A DNA stretch of 64,000 nt from Streptomyces sp. ML-6 (GTDB taxonomy: Bacteria; Actinomycetota; Actinomycetes; Streptomycetales; Streptomycetaceae). Below, piece by piece: positions 24,469 through 36,092 of the stretch. The stretch is taken from NCBI RefSeq assembly GCF_030116705.1, contig NZ_JAOTIK010000001.1, positions 372,001 to 436,000 on the forward strand, given 5' to 3'. The notes under the pieces are model-generated. The model saw only the letters and a program-made list of their open reading frames with translations, ran no database searches and had not been told where the DNA came from. How positions within the stretch are numbered: position 1 is the stretch's first letter; the number at the start of each line of letters is the position of its first letter. Both the position numbers and the translations under genes were made by a program.

Positions 24469-26004
24469 CAGGGCCGCCATCGCGGCGTTGTGGCCGGGCA
24501 CCCCGCTGACCCCGCCGCCGCGCACGGCGCCCGCCCCGCACAGCAGCACGTTGGCGTGTGCGGTCTCCACGCCCCACCGCCCGGTCTCCTCGGTGGCGTA
24601 CGGGAAGGAGAGGTCCCGGTGGAAGATGTGGCCGCCCGGCAGCCGCAGTTCCCGTTCGAGGTCGAGCGGGGTCTTCGCCTCGATGCACGGCTCGCCGTTC
24701 CCGTCGAACGCCAGGCAGTCGGTGATCGGCTCGTCCAGGTGCGCGTCGAGGGCGGCGAGGGTGGCCGTGAGCAGTTCGGCGCGGGCCGCCTCGTTGTCGG
24801 CGGCGAAGAGCCGGGCCGGGGTGTGCAGGCCGAAGAGGGTCAGGGTCTGGTGGCCACTGGCGGCGAGCTCGGGGCCGAGGATCGACGGGTCGGTCAGCGA
24901 GTGGCAGTAGATCTCGGACGGCGGGGTGGTGGGCAGCCGCCCCGCGGCCGCCTCCCGGTGGGCGGCGGCGAGCTGCCCGTACCCCTCGGCGATGTGGAAC
25001 GTCCCGGCGAACGCCCGGCGCGGGTCGACGGAACGGTCACACAGCCGGGGCAGCCGGGTGAGCAGCATGTTCACCTTCAGCTGCGCACCTTCGGCCGGGG
25101 CGGGCGGCTCCTCGCCGAGAAGGGCGGCGAGGGTCTGCGGGGAGGCGTTGACCAGCACCCGGCGGGCGGCGACGACGTGTTCCGCCTCCGGTGAGCGGAC
25201 GGTGACCTCGGCCCGGGTCCCGTCGGTCTCGATCCGGGTCGCCTCATGGCTGACGCGGATCTCCGCCCCGGCCCCGCGGGCGGCCCGGGCCAGGGCGTCG
25301 GTGAGCGCGCCCATGCCGCCGACGGGGACGTCCCAGTCGCCCGTGCCGCCGCCGACGACGTGGTAGAGGAAGCAGCGGTTCTGGATCAGCGACGGGTCGT
25401 GCGCGTCGGCGAAGGTGCCGATCAGGGCGTCGGTGAGGACGACTCCGCGCACCAGGTCGTCGGTGAAGTTCTTCTCGACGGCAATGCCGATGGGTTCCTC
25501 GAAGAGCGTCCGCCAGGCCTCCTCGTCACCGATCCGCCCGCGCAGCCCGGCACGGTCCGGCAGGGGTTCGGTGAGCGTCGGGAAGACCCGTTCGGCGACC
25601 TGCCGCGTCATGCCGTGGAAGCGCTGCCACGCCCGGTACTCCCGGTCCGAGCCGGTGAGCGCGGCGAAGGAGTCCCGGGTGCTCTCCCCGCCGACGAGGA
25701 GCCCGGTGGCGCGGCCCTCGCGCACGGTGGGGGTGTAGGAGGACACGTTCCGCTTGCGTACGGCGAAGTCCAGTCCGAGGTCGCGGACGATCTTCGGCGG
25801 CAGCAGGGACACGAGGTACGAGTAGCGCGACAGGCGGGCGTCGACCCCGGCGAAGGGACGGGTGGAGACGGCTGCTCCCCCGGTGGTGGCCAGGCGTTCC
25901 AGGACGAGGACCGACTGTCCGGCACGGGCGAGGTAGGCGGCGGCGACCAGTCCGTTGTGGCCGCCGCCCACGATCACTGCGTCATAGCTGTCGGGTGCGG
26001 GCAT
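24460..26004 (-). CDS. FAD-dependent oxidoreductase, phytoene-desaturase/CrtI-like
   Basis: 514 residues from ATG 26004; an in-frame GTG at 26019 is the alternative. The Rossmann dinucleotide motif GGGHNGLVAAAYLARAG is near residues 12-28. The flavin-end motif in amine-oxidase/CrtI style (LCGAGAVRGGGVSGVPGHNAA) is at the C-terminus. Related Streptomyces proteins are annotated NAD(P)/FAD-dependent oxidoreductase. No carotenoid genes are nearby, so the substrate is open. It is convergent with the polysaccharide operon and separated by a terminator. Confidence 0.85.
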   Translation of the reverse strand: MPAPDSYDAVIVGGGHNGLVAAAYLARAGQSVLVLERLATTGGAAVSTRPFAGVDARLSRYSYLVSLLPPKIVRDLGLDFAVRKRNVSSYTPTVREGRATGLLVGGESTRDSFAALTGSDREYRAWQRFHGMTRQVAERVFPTLTEPLPDRAGLRGRIGDEEAWRTLFEEPIGIAVEKNFTDDLVRGVVLTDALIGTFADAHDPSLIQNRCFLYHVVGGGTGDWDVPVGGMGALTDALARAARGAGAEIRVSHEATRIETDGTRAEVTVRSPEAEHVVAARRVLVNASPQTLAALLGEEPPAPAEGAQLKVNMLLTRLPRLCDRSVDPRRAFAGTFHIAEGYGQLAAAHREAAAGRLPTTPPSEIYCHSLTDPSILGPELAASGHQTLTLFGLHTPARLFAADNEAARAELLTATLAALDAHLDEPITDCLAFDGNGEPCIEAKTPLDLERELRLPGGHIFHRDLSFPYATEETGRWGVETAHANVLLCGAGAVRGGGVSGVPGHNAAMAALGR

Positions 26005-26034
26005 GCCCCTTCGTAGCACGGCACGATCACGTCC

Positions 26035-26206
26035 GGGGCGTGTTTCGGAAGGAACGTCGTCCGCCCGGAGGGCGGGGCCGGGGGCGTCCGGTGCCTGCGA
26101 TCGCAGGGCGGAGGGAGAAGAGCGCAGCGGACTGCGCCGACGGCCGACAACGCGGCGAGCGTGTGTGCCGGGCGTTCCCGGCCGGGCGGGACTTTCCGAA
26201 TACGCC

Positions 26207-26208
<2 letters not shown>
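26035..26208. mobile_element. MITE-like element with terminal inverted repeats
   Basis: GGGGCGTGTTTCGGAA at the left end and TTCCGAATACGCCCTA at the right end form imperfect terminal inverted repeats. A second inner block (CCGCCCGG / CCGGGCGGG) is also mirrored. The element is about 174 bp, too short to encode a transposase. Its right end, CTAG, contributes the TAG stop codon of the adjacent kinase. Similar inverted repeats near other Streptomyces genes are recalled only loosely, so a genome search is needed. Confidence 0.5.
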
Positions 26209-28462
<2,254 letters not shown>

Positions 28463-28672
28463 CGCCTGCTGTCGCCCCCGTCGTTCCGCCTGCCGCCCGC
28501 TGCTGCGCCCTCCCCGGCCCGTCCAGTATGGCTGCCCGGCTGCTCGGTTTGTACGGGGTGGGGCCGTCGCCGGGGGCGAGTCGCGCGGTGACGCCGGGCG
28601 TGTCGGCGGGGCCGGGCCCGCCCGGGGAGGCTCCGTTGCGGGGCGCGCGCCGTTCCTCCTAGGGTTGCCATC

Positions 28673-29803
28673 ATGGCCGATACGACCGGATTAAACGCTT
28701 CCGCACCACTCGTGGGAGTGGAGGAGGAGTACTTCCTCGTCGACCCCGTCACCCGTGAAGTCGTCCCGTACGCGGCCGAGGTGGTAGGGAAGGCCGCGGA
28801 GGATTTGGGGGACCTGGTCTCCCGGGAACTGGGCCGGTGCCAGGTGGAGACGAAGACCCCGCCGTGCCGCACCTTCGGCGAACTGCACGGGGAACTGCGG
28901 CGCCTGAGGGAGGCCGTCGGGGACGCCGCCGAGGCCATGGGGGCCCGGGCGGTGCCGGTGGGCGCGGTCGTGCTCGGCTCCCCGGTCCCGATGCCGGTCA
29001 GCGAGGGGCCCCGCTGCGAGGAGCAGTTGCGGGACTACCGGGGCCTGGTCGACGAGCACCTCATCTGCGCGGCCCATGTGCACGTGGGCGTCCCGGACCG
29101 GGAGCGCGCCGTGCTCGTGAGCAACCACCTGCGTCCCTGGCTTCCGCTCCTGATCGCGCTGTCGGCGAACTCCCCGTTCTTCTGCGGGCGGGACACGGGT
29201 TATGCCAGCTGGCGCCACATGATGTGGCAGCGTTGGCCGGTTTCCGGGCCCCCGCCGTACTTCCATGACCACGACGAGTACGAGGCCCTCCTGGAGGGCC
29301 TGACCGCCGGCGGGACCCTGGCGGACCACCGCACGCTGTTCTGGGACGTCCGGCTCTCCTCCCGTTACCCGACCATCGAGGTGCGGGCCGCCGACGTCCC
29401 CGTGACGGCCGGGGAGAGCGCCCTGCTGGCCGTGCTGGTGCGGGCGCTGGCCATCACCGCCCTGCGGGACGTCGAGGCGGGACGCCCCTGCCCCCGGCCG
29501 CCCGCCGAGCTGCTGCGGGCCGCGTGCTGGCGGGCGGCCCGCGACGGCCTGCGCGGCCGGGACATGGACCCGCACACGGGACGGCTGTCGCCCGCCGGTG
29601 ACCGCCTGCCGTCCCTGCTGCGCCACATCGGCCCCGCGCTGGAGGAGACCGGTGACCGGGAGACCGTCACCACGCTGCTGGAACGGCTGACGGCCACCGG
29701 AACGGGCGCCGACCGCCAGCGCGCCGTCCACGCCCGCCGGGGTTCGCTCGTCGACGTCGTGGACGCCCTGGCGACGCGGGATCCGGCCGTCGAACCGCGC
29801 TGA
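28673..29803 (+). CDS. Carboxylate-amine ligase, YbdK / glutamate-cysteine ligase type 2 family
   Basis: 376 residues. The GCS2 N-terminal pattern GVEEEYFLVDPVTREVVPYA is at 15-34. HVHVGVPDRERAV and the RSSRYPTIEVRAADVP-like segment follow. The family ligates a carboxylate to an amine using ATP, with gamma-glutamylcysteine as the textbook product. In Streptomyces several paralogues exist and mycothiol is the main thiol, so the substrate is uncertain. It is divergent from the kinase gene across a 210-bp gap. Confidence 0.85.
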   Translation: MADTTGLNASAPLVGVEEEYFLVDPVTREVVPYAAEVVGKAAEDLGDLVSRELGRCQVETKTPPCRTFGELHGELRRLREAVGDAAEAMGARAVPVGAVVLGSPVPMPVSEGPRCEEQLRDYRGLVDEHLICAAHVHVGVPDRERAVLVSNHLRPWLPLLIALSANSPFFCGRDTGYASWRHMMWQRWPVSGPPPYFHDHDEYEALLEGLTAGGTLADHRTLFWDVRLSSRYPTIEVRAADVPVTAGESALLAVLVRALAITALRDVEAGRPCPRPPAELLRAACWRAARDGLRGRDMDPHTGRLSPAGDRLPSLLRHIGPALEETGDRETVTTLLERLTATGTGADRQRAVHARRGSLVDVVDALATRDPAVEPR

Positions 29804-29810
29804 CCGGGAC

Positions 29811-30270
29811 GGGGCCGGCCCCGGTAGTGGCAGAGCGCGTCGCAGCCGCTTCCCCAGGACGCGGTTGTCGGCGGAGAGCCCGCACGTGGTGGAACTTGTT
29901 GACGCGGTCCGAGAGGCCCTGGCGGTTTCGCCGGCCCACGGCGGCCGGTTGCTCCTCGGTGAGCGGCTCGGTCAGCGGCGCGTAGTCGTACAGGGGGGCG
30001 GTGTACGGGCGGTGGCGCCGGAGCGGGGAGGGATACGCGTGGGTGGCGAGCGCGACCCTGCTGGCGGTGACGCGGCCGCAGGGGGCGCGGACAGCGATCA
30101 CCGCACCGTGCTCGTCGAGCTCGGTGGCAGGCGTGTGCCCGTAGACCCGGACGTCGAGGTCGAGTCGGGCCCGCCTCAGCCCCCGGGCGAGCCGGGCGGG
30201 GTCGGCGGTCCCCCGCCGGACGTGGGCTTGAGCGCCGCCATCCGCCTTCGGGAACCACCCGGTCCGCCAT
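29811..30270 (-). pseudogene. Decayed FAD-dependent amino-acid-oxidase-like (DAO) gene
   Basis: One minus-strand frame (about 30230 to 29870) reads ARLARGLRRARLDLDVRVYGHTPATEL, then VTASRVALATHAYPSPLRRHRP, then TEPLTEEQPAAVGRRNRQGLSD and NKFHHVR. This is the middle of a DAO-superfamily oxidoreductase. The expected continuation (WGSGCDALCHYRGR) appears in another frame after a frameshift. Both the FAD-binding start and the C-terminus are missing. It is a remnant with at least one frameshift and large deletions. Confidence 0.6.
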
Positions 30271-30499
30271 GCCCCGACCTTAGTAGGCGGGGTGTCACTG
30301 CGTGGTGACCCCCGCCCCCAGTCGGGGCCACCATGTTGGCTTTGCAGGGTTCCATCCGGTGCTGGGGCAGTTCCGCTTCCGGGATGGGCAGCGGAGCGTG
30401 GTCGGTGAAGACAGACATGCCAGGTTCGACCAGTTGGGGTGGCCTGTCGGCCGGGGCACGACTGAGGCTGTCGAGCTTGGCGGTGGCGGCGTCGAGGCC

Positions 30500-30900
30500 C
30501 ACCGCTTCTTCATCGCCCGCCGCAGGGCCACCCGACCCGGCGATGAGTATCGAACACCCATCGAGGAGGAATGGGGCGATTTCCCGGCGCACTTCGAAAA
30601 GCACAAAGTGTCCATCGGCACCTGTGCTCACGCCTTTTCGAGCCCTTGTGTTCATGAACACGCTTGCATTCGTTGCTCGCTCCTCCGGCCGGGCCCGGCG
30701 CGGCCGGTGGGAGGAGATCCGCGACAACCTCGTCGCCCGCATCGCTGCGGCCGAGCGTGAGGGCTGCCTCGGCGAAGCCGAAGGATTGAAAGTCGGCCTC
30801 GCCGATGCCGAGGACAAGCTCGCCCAGAGGGACGCCATCACAACCCGCACGGCCGCGGCGGTCGATCTCGGGATGCGCCTGGCTTCACGTCGACCGCTGG
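30500..30900 (+). mobile_element. Remnant of a site-specific integrase/recombinase C-terminus
   Basis: The first frame reads HRFFIARRRATRPGDEYRTPIEEEW, then FPAHFEKHKVSIGTC and CVHEHACIRCSLLRP, a cysteine/histidine motif common at the C-terminus of large actinobacterial integrases. After a frameshift near 30690 it continues as RWEEIRDNLVARIAAAEREG and AEGLKVGLADAEDKLAQ. The catalytic domain is gone. It probably marks an old integration event at the edge of the accessory genes that follow. Confidence 0.6.
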
Positions 30901-30971
30901 ACGCTCCAGCGACGCGTGACGCCGGATATGCTTCGGTGGCTCGGTGGATTGGGGCGCAAATCGGGGGTGCC

Positions 30972-31526
30972 ATGAGTCGGCCGTTGCTGTTCCTCGACGT
31001 CGACGGGCCCCTGAATCCGTATGCGGCGAAGCCCGAGAAGCGCCCCGAGGGTTACACCACCCTTCGTGTCCCCCAGGAGAGCGGGGCAGCTGGGAGGCAC
31101 GGAATGCTGCGGACCCGCATGAGGCCACTACGGGTATGGCTCAGCCCTGATCACGGGCCGGCGCTGCTGGCTCTCGGATACGAGATCTGCTGGGCCACCA
31201 CCTGGATGAGCGACGCGAACAAGTGGATCGGACCTACGCTCGGGCTGCCTGAGCTGCCGTTCGTGGACTTCGGTGATGCCCTGCTCAACGAGCGCCCCGA
31301 TGGCGTTCATTGGAAGGTGGAGCCATTGGTGGAGTACGCCAACGGCCGACCGTTCGCTTGGGTGGACGACGAACAGAGCAAAGCGGATCATGCACACGTG
31401 GCTGCCCATCACCACGCAGCCGCCTTGCTCCACCACGTCAATCCACGGATTGGCCTGCGGAACGACGACTTCACTGCCCTCGCGGCCTTCGCAGCATCCG
31501 TCGACACGTCGATGGGCGCTCCCTGA
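30972..31526 (+). CDS. HAD-like hydrolase domain protein
   Basis: 184 residues from ATG 30972 with GGGGG upstream. The start LLFLDVDGPLNPYA carries the HAD motif I aspartates (DVDG). A later WVDDEQSK may be motif IV. Proteins of this type are common, poorly characterised Streptomyces HAD proteins. The frame stays open upstream into the integrase remnant, but that part is not related. Function and substrate are unknown. Confidence 0.68.
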   Translation: MSRPLLFLDVDGPLNPYAAKPEKRPEGYTTLRVPQESGAAGRHGMLRTRMRPLRVWLSPDHGPALLALGYEICWATTWMSDANKWIGPTLGLPELPFVDFGDALLNERPDGVHWKVEPLVEYANGRPFAWVDDEQSKADHAHVAAHHHAAALLHHVNPRIGLRNDDFTALAAFAASVDTSMGAP

Positions 31527-31890
31527 GCTTCGAGCGCCCAAGCCCAGTGCCGTATCAGGCAACTTTTGCCTTGTCGTGATGCGATGCCTCGCCGCGCACC
31601 GGTCAAGCCGTCGCAGTCACGGAGCGTCGGAGCGGCTTGCCGAACTGGAAACGGGCATCGACGGCCGCAGCCCTCGGTCATCACGCCCGGCCCCGACCGC
31701 GGCTCCCGACCGCGTTTCCACCTCGAGTCCGGCAGCTACGACACCGCCGCACCGGCCTGACCGTCCACCCACCCCACCCACCGAACTTACGAAAAGATCA
31801 GTAAGTGAGGCGCGTTGTCGACGATCGGCTTGCTGAGCAACCGGAGTATGGTGCCGCCGGCCTGTCAGTGAGCGGCCGTACGCTCGGCCC
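31527..31890. other. Intergenic, no intact gene recognised
   Basis: 364 bases with no credible open frame. A plus-strand stretch near 31640-31760 has protein-like composition (RLAELETGID in one frame) but breaks frame. It may be another unidentifiable remnant. Confidence 0.4.
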
Positions 31891-33216
31891 GTGAATATTG
31901 ATGATCTTGAGTGGCAGTCACGGGGTCTCGGTGGATACCCGCCCGTGTTGGTCGATCTACTGATGGAGCAGGGGGACGTAGAGCTGCTGGTCCGGGCGGC
32001 TTCAAGAGGAGCGTGGTCCTGCGCGAGGGCGGCCGCGCGCCAGCTGTGCAAGACAGCGGAGTTCGAGCGGGCTCTGGGCGTACTGGAGCCGTTTGTCGAG
32101 CTTGGCTGGGAGCCGGCACGCTGGGCGGCTGCCGACATCGTGCTGCAGTCGGGACGGGTGCAGCAGGCGCTGGAGCGGGTCCGCCCGGACGATGTGGGGT
32201 CGGCGTCGGAGCACGTGTGCCGCGACTTCGCGGAGCTGCTGGTCAAGGCGGGGCAGGTGGATGAGGCGATCACCGTCCTCACACCGCACCTGGACCGGGG
32301 GTGGCTACTGTCCGTCCTGGTCGAGCTGACCGAGGGACAGAACCGGGACGAGCGGGTCCTGGAACTGCTCGCACCGAAGGCCGAGCGGGCCCGTAACGCT
32401 CGCGGGGAAGAACGATGGAACCTCGAGGCCAGTAACGCGCAGGACCTTCAGGCCCAGGTTCTGGAGCGCGCGGGCCTCGTAGACGAGGCCGTCCGGGTAC
32501 TCGGTGCAGACATAGCCGCCGACCGCTTCCTGGTCCAGAACACACTCACCGCCTATGCCGAACTCCTCCAGCGCAACGATCGTATGGAAGAACTGCGCGA
32601 ACTGGGCACCGGGGAGCACGCGCATGTCGGGTTGCCGTACTACGCCAGGGCCCTCGAAGACCGCGGTCGGACCGATGAGGCCGAGACCGTCCTGCGACGC
32701 TTCATCGCGGCCGACGAGTGGGGCCGCTTCCGCTGGCCATTGATCGAACTGCTGGGGCGCCAGGGCCGGCTCGAGGAAGCCGTCGAGGTGGGACGACCAA
32801 CGTTCGACCACCACGACGCCTGCCTTCTCGAAAGCGTCATCCACCTTCTTGCCGAGGCCGGATGTTTCGACGAGGCCCTGACCATTCTCGACGAGCGCGA
32901 TGCCGATTTCATCGACGAGCACCCATCCTGGTTCCACACGAACCGGATAGGACTACTGGGCGAGGCAGGTCGGTACGAGGAAGCCCTCGCCCACGCCAAG
33001 ACCCTGCCGACGGACCTGTACGGACTGACATCCAGCACCGCGTGGATCCTGGAGCAGTCGGGACGCGTCGAAGAGGCTCTCGACCTGCTCCGGGCAGATG
33101 CCGACGTGGAGGCGTGGGAGGCGGCCGCGCTCCTCGTCAGGCACGGACGTGCAGACGAAGCGATTGACAGCATGCCCTCCATCGCCGATCTGCGCGCAGC
33201 CAGCCGGTGGGGGTAG
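31891..33216 (+). CDS. Tetratricopeptide-repeat protein of unknown function
   Basis: 441 residues from GTG 31891 (NIDDLEWQSRGLGGYPPVLVDLL). The whole protein is helical repeats of the kind LLxxAGxxDEAIxxL, for example AELLVKAGQVDEAITVL and GEAGRYEEALAHA. No catalytic domain, signal peptide or membrane segment is seen. GC content and codon use appear slightly less extreme than in flanking blocks, and it lies between an integrase remnant and an IS630 remnant, so acquisition by transfer is plausible. A scaffold or sensor role is only a guess. Confidence 0.78.
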   Translation: MNIDDLEWQSRGLGGYPPVLVDLLMEQGDVELLVRAASRGAWSCARAAARQLCKTAEFERALGVLEPFVELGWEPARWAAADIVLQSGRVQQALERVRPDDVGSASEHVCRDFAELLVKAGQVDEAITVLTPHLDRGWLLSVLVELTEGQNRDERVLELLAPKAERARNARGEERWNLEASNAQDLQAQVLERAGLVDEAVRVLGADIAADRFLVQNTLTAYAELLQRNDRMEELRELGTGEHAHVGLPYYARALEDRGRTDEAETVLRRFIAADEWGRFRWPLIELLGRQGRLEEAVEVGRPTFDHHDACLLESVIHLLAEAGCFDEALTILDERDADFIDEHPSWFHTNRIGLLGEAGRYEEALAHAKTLPTDLYGLTSSTAWILEQSGRVEEALDLLRADADVEAWEAAALLVRHGRADEAIDSMPSIADLRAASRWG

Positions 33217-33477
33217 CGCCGATCATGCAAATTTTCGATGAGACAACCCGTCCCCGTACGGTCCGGGCCGTCGACACCGCTCAGCTCTTGGACCTGGCAC
33301 ATATGAGGCCGCGATGCACGGCCTCCGCCGGCGTCTCCGGTGCCGTACCGGGCAACGCTCGCCCCCTCGACCGAGCCACGAGGAACCGGAGACACCCATC
33401 CCCGGGCAGGCGTTGTCGGTGACCGATGCGATGCTGGCGCCGACCACTCCGCTCGCAGTGATCAACCGGAGGTCTCG

Positions 33478-34188
33478 ATGAGTGAACAGCCAGGCTCCCT
33501 CCTGCCTCCGTCCGGCTTCGACGCCGCTTGGTGCGCCACTGACCTCGGCAAGTACCGTGCCTGCCGATACACCTACGAGTACTACTCCCTCGAGAGCCTG
33601 CCGCCGCTGGACTCCAGCCAGTTCACGGGTGTCTTTCGATGGCTCGGGGACGCCGGCGCCCCCATCCCGCGGCAGGTCAGGAAGCTCAACGGCCTGGCAA
33701 GGGACCTGGCTGCCAGGGGCCTCACCTTGCCTCGGGATTTCGTCACGTTCCAGACCACCGAGAATCTGTACGGCTCGCTGGACGAGGTTTCGGTGACTGG
33801 GTGCTGGACGAGCATTTCGGACCCGCTGCCCAGTCCGGTCGAGCCTGGTGCCTTCCTGGTGCGGTTTTTCCGGGATCAGCAGGACTGCGTCATCTGGTAC
33901 CTCTACCTCCGCCCGATGAGCGAGGTGTTCGTGGTGTACTCCCATCTCGACTACGAGTTTGAGTACGAGGCATGGCGTGAGGGGGAAGAGACACAGACCG
34001 ATCTCGGGGATGCGGAGGAGCAGAGGGCCGCGATCCTGTGGTGTGCGCCGTCGTTCGAGGAGTTTGCCCATCGGTTCTGGATCGAGAACCGCCTCTGGCA
34101 TGCGGTCGACGACCGTGAACTGCCATTGCTCGAGCCGCGGCTGCAGGATTACTTGAATCACTACGCACCGCCTGGGGCTCCCGTGTGA
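33478..34188 (+). CDS. SUKH (SMI1/KNR4)-like protein of unknown function
   Basis: 236 residues from ATG 33478, six bases after GGAGG. The C-terminal part SFEEFAHRFWIENRLWHAVD resembles the end of SUKH-fold immunity proteins. The rest is acidic with many aromatics, also typical of them. No toxin gene is adjacent. It is followed directly by a broken IS630 transposase, so it may be an orphan immunity gene left by rearrangement. The fold call is tentative. Confidence 0.5.
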   Translation: MSEQPGSLLPPSGFDAAWCATDLGKYRACRYTYEYYSLESLPPLDSSQFTGVFRWLGDAGAPIPRQVRKLNGLARDLAARGLTLPRDFVTFQTTENLYGSLDEVSVTGCWTSISDPLPSPVEPGAFLVRFFRDQQDCVIWYLYLRPMSEVFVVYSHLDYEFEYEAWREGEETQTDLGDAEEQRAAILWCAPSFEEFAHRFWIENRLWHAVDDRELPLLEPRLQDYLNHYAPPGAPV

Positions 34189-34204
34189 TCGCGCCTTGAG
34201 CGGG

Positions 34205-34905
34205 ATCCTATGCGGATGCCAGGGCGTGTACGGGTTCGCGAAATCAATGACGCCGAGGACAGGTGGCTGCTGCGAACCGTCCGCCGCGGCACCGGTTCGG
34301 TAGTGAACTGGCAGGCGGGCCCAGCTGGTACTGCTGCCCGCTCAGGGCATGGGTGTGACAAAGATTGCCGAGGTCACCTTCACAAGCGCAGACCGGGGCC
34401 GAGACGTGATCCACCCCTTCAACGTCGGCGGCTTCGGCTCGCTGTATCCGAAGTACTCCGGCAGCCGCACGAGGACACGTTCACGCCGACCGGGCAGCGC
34501 GAGATCAAGAAGATCGCCAAGTCGAAGCCGACCGAGCACGAGCTGCCGTTCTCGACCTGAAGTCCGACCAAGCCGACGGACTTCCTGATCGCCGAGAGGG
34601 TGGGCGACGACGTCAGCCACGAGGGCCTGCGCATCCTGCTTCGCGAGGAAGGCATCTCCTTCAACGACTGAAGACGTGGGAGACCTCCCAGGATCCGGAC
34701 TACACGGCCAAAAGGCCCCGTCGAGCACCTCTACGCGATCGCCGACGGAGAGGTCATACCCGAAGAGGGCGAGCCCGAAGTCATCTTCTGCATGAACGGG
34801 TGTGGCCTCCTCGGTCTGATGCCGCCCCCCGGGCCGGCCGTGGGCCGAACGCGAAGGCAAGCACAGGGGCTCCGACCGTGAACCACCTCGGCGGCGCCGG
34901 GCGGT
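34205..34905 (+). mobile_element. Broken IS630-family transposase gene
   Basis: Fragments in three frames give an IS630 transposase in the correct order: WLLRTVRRGTGSVVNWQ, AQGMGVTKIAEVTFTSADR, FGSLYPKYSG, REIKKIAKSKPTEHELPFST, SHEGLRILLREEGISF, VEHLYAIADGEV and PRRRRA. Several stops and frameshifts interrupt it. The catalytic CxDEFGPL block has become CMNGCGLLGL, losing its aspartate. The remaining DDE domain is deleted. No clear terminal inverted repeats remain. Confidence 0.75.
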
Positions 34906-35323
34906 AGCTGAATGGTTCGGGAATCACGGAACTGCTCGTTCACTTACGTTGCGCTCCTTCTCCGATCGGGTGCGCGACGTCTGGCGACTACGCCAACCAG
35001 GGGATACGCCCCGTCCCCGCGTGCCTCCCGTAGTCCGGTCACCGGCTCCGTACCGACCGCCGCCCCACCCGTTCCGGAGCAGCCCATGACCGCAGCCGAG
35101 GAGACCGCCGTACTGGCGCGGTACGGCGACGGTTCCGCCGCGGGCCACCGCGCCGACGAACCGGGACGAGCGGCTGGCCCGTGCCCGGCGTTCCGTCCCG
35201 CGGCGCGGATGGGACGCCTCCCTCGTGGCGTCGGGGCACCGATCGCCGCGGCGGCCCCGGTCACCGCCCCCTCGGGCGGGGCGCCCGCGCCGGACGGCGG
35301 TCCGGGCCCGGTTCCCACGAGAA
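34906..35323. other. Intergenic, no gene recognised
   Basis: About 420 bases between the IS630 remnant and the first island promoter. No frame has family-like sequence or a good ribosome site. The right edge holds a GC-rich block with the first candidate regulator box. Confidence 0.4.
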
Positions 35324-35338
35324 GGGACCGTCCGGCCC
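35324..35338. promoter_or_regulatory. Candidate OsdR/DevR-type box upstream of CBS-BON gene 1
   Basis: GGGACCGTCCGGCCC, 56 bp before the start at 35394. It matches the island palindrome GGRCCGTTCGGCCC with one centre difference. Confidence 0.55.
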
Positions 35339-35393
35339 TCCCCCGCCGCCGCGCCCGGGGCGAGAGTGGGAACTGCGGAAGAGGAGGTCCCCG

Positions 35394-36041
35394 ATGTCTT
35401 CCCTGCCTGGCGCCCCTCGCACCGTCAGCGACGTCATGAGCCATACCCCCGTCGCGGTCGGCCATGACGCGTCCTACAAGGAGATCGTCACCCTCATGGA
35501 CGAATGGAAGGTGAGCGCCCTGCCCGTCCTCGAAGGAGAAGGACGTGTGATCGGAGTCGTGTCCGAGGCCGATCTCCTGCCCAAGGAGGAGTTCCGGCAC
35601 GACGATCCCCACTCCGGCCGGTTCGCGCGCGAGGCCAAGGCCCGGGCCCTGCGGGCCGGGGAACTCATGTCGAGTCCGGCCGTGACCGTCCATCCGGACG
35701 CCACCCTCGCCGAGGCGGCACGGATCATGGCCACGCGGAAGGTGAAGCGCCTGCCCGTGGTGAACGGTGTCGGCATGTTGGAGGGGGTCGTCAGCCGGAG
35801 CGACCTGCTCAAGGTCTTTCTGCGCACGGACGGCGAGATCGAGGAGGAGATCCGCCGCTGCGTGCTCGGCGGACCCACTGCCGCGGCGGGGCTGGACGTC
35901 TCCGTGCGGGAAGGGGTCGCCACCCTGCGGGGAACGCTCGCCGACCGTTCGCTGGTGCCGCTCCTGGCCCGCGCCGTGCGGGCCGTGGAGGGGGTCGTGG
36001 ACGCCCGGATGGAACTCGGTGCCCATGAGGACGCCCCATGA
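35394..36041 (+). CDS. CBS-domain pair with C-terminal BON domain (1)
   Basis: 215 residues from ATG 35394 behind GAGGAGG. Two CBS motifs (about 10-75 and 85-150) carry [27 protein letters not shown], then MSSPAVTVHPDATLAEAARIM and RKVKRLPVV. A BON domain (about 160-210) reads LDVSVREGVATLRGTL. CBS pairs bind adenosine nucleotides, and BON domains are associated with membranes or lipids. Mycobacterium Hrp1, in the DosR regulon, is a CBS-only relative. It is the first gene of the island and lies 51 bp before the response regulator. Confidence 0.88.
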   Translation: MSSLPGAPRTVSDVMSHTPVAVGHDASYKEIVTLMDEWKVSALPVLEGEGRVIGVVSEADLLPKEEFRHDDPHSGRFAREAKARALRAGELMSSPAVTVHPDATLAEAARIMATRKVKRLPVVNGVGMLEGVVSRSDLLKVFLRTDGEIEEEIRRCVLGGPTAAAGLDVSVREGVATLRGTLADRSLVPLLARAVRAVEGVVDARMELGAHEDAP

Positions 36042-36092
36042 CGGACAATCCTTGTGGGGGCGGTTACGTGCCCATCGACCGCAGGGACCGCC

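Noticed and set aside
33217..33477. Possible small gene between the TPR and SUKH-like genes
   Set aside because: Short frames in both directions lack ribosome sites and family-like sequence.
30500..34905. Search for att direct repeats around the integrase remnant
   Set aside because: No tRNA 3' end and no convincing long direct repeats were found by eye.
34900..34960. tRNA-like start GTAGCTGAATGGTTCGGG
   Set aside because: No cloverleaf or TTCGA arm could be formed; the bases continue the IS630 reading frame.
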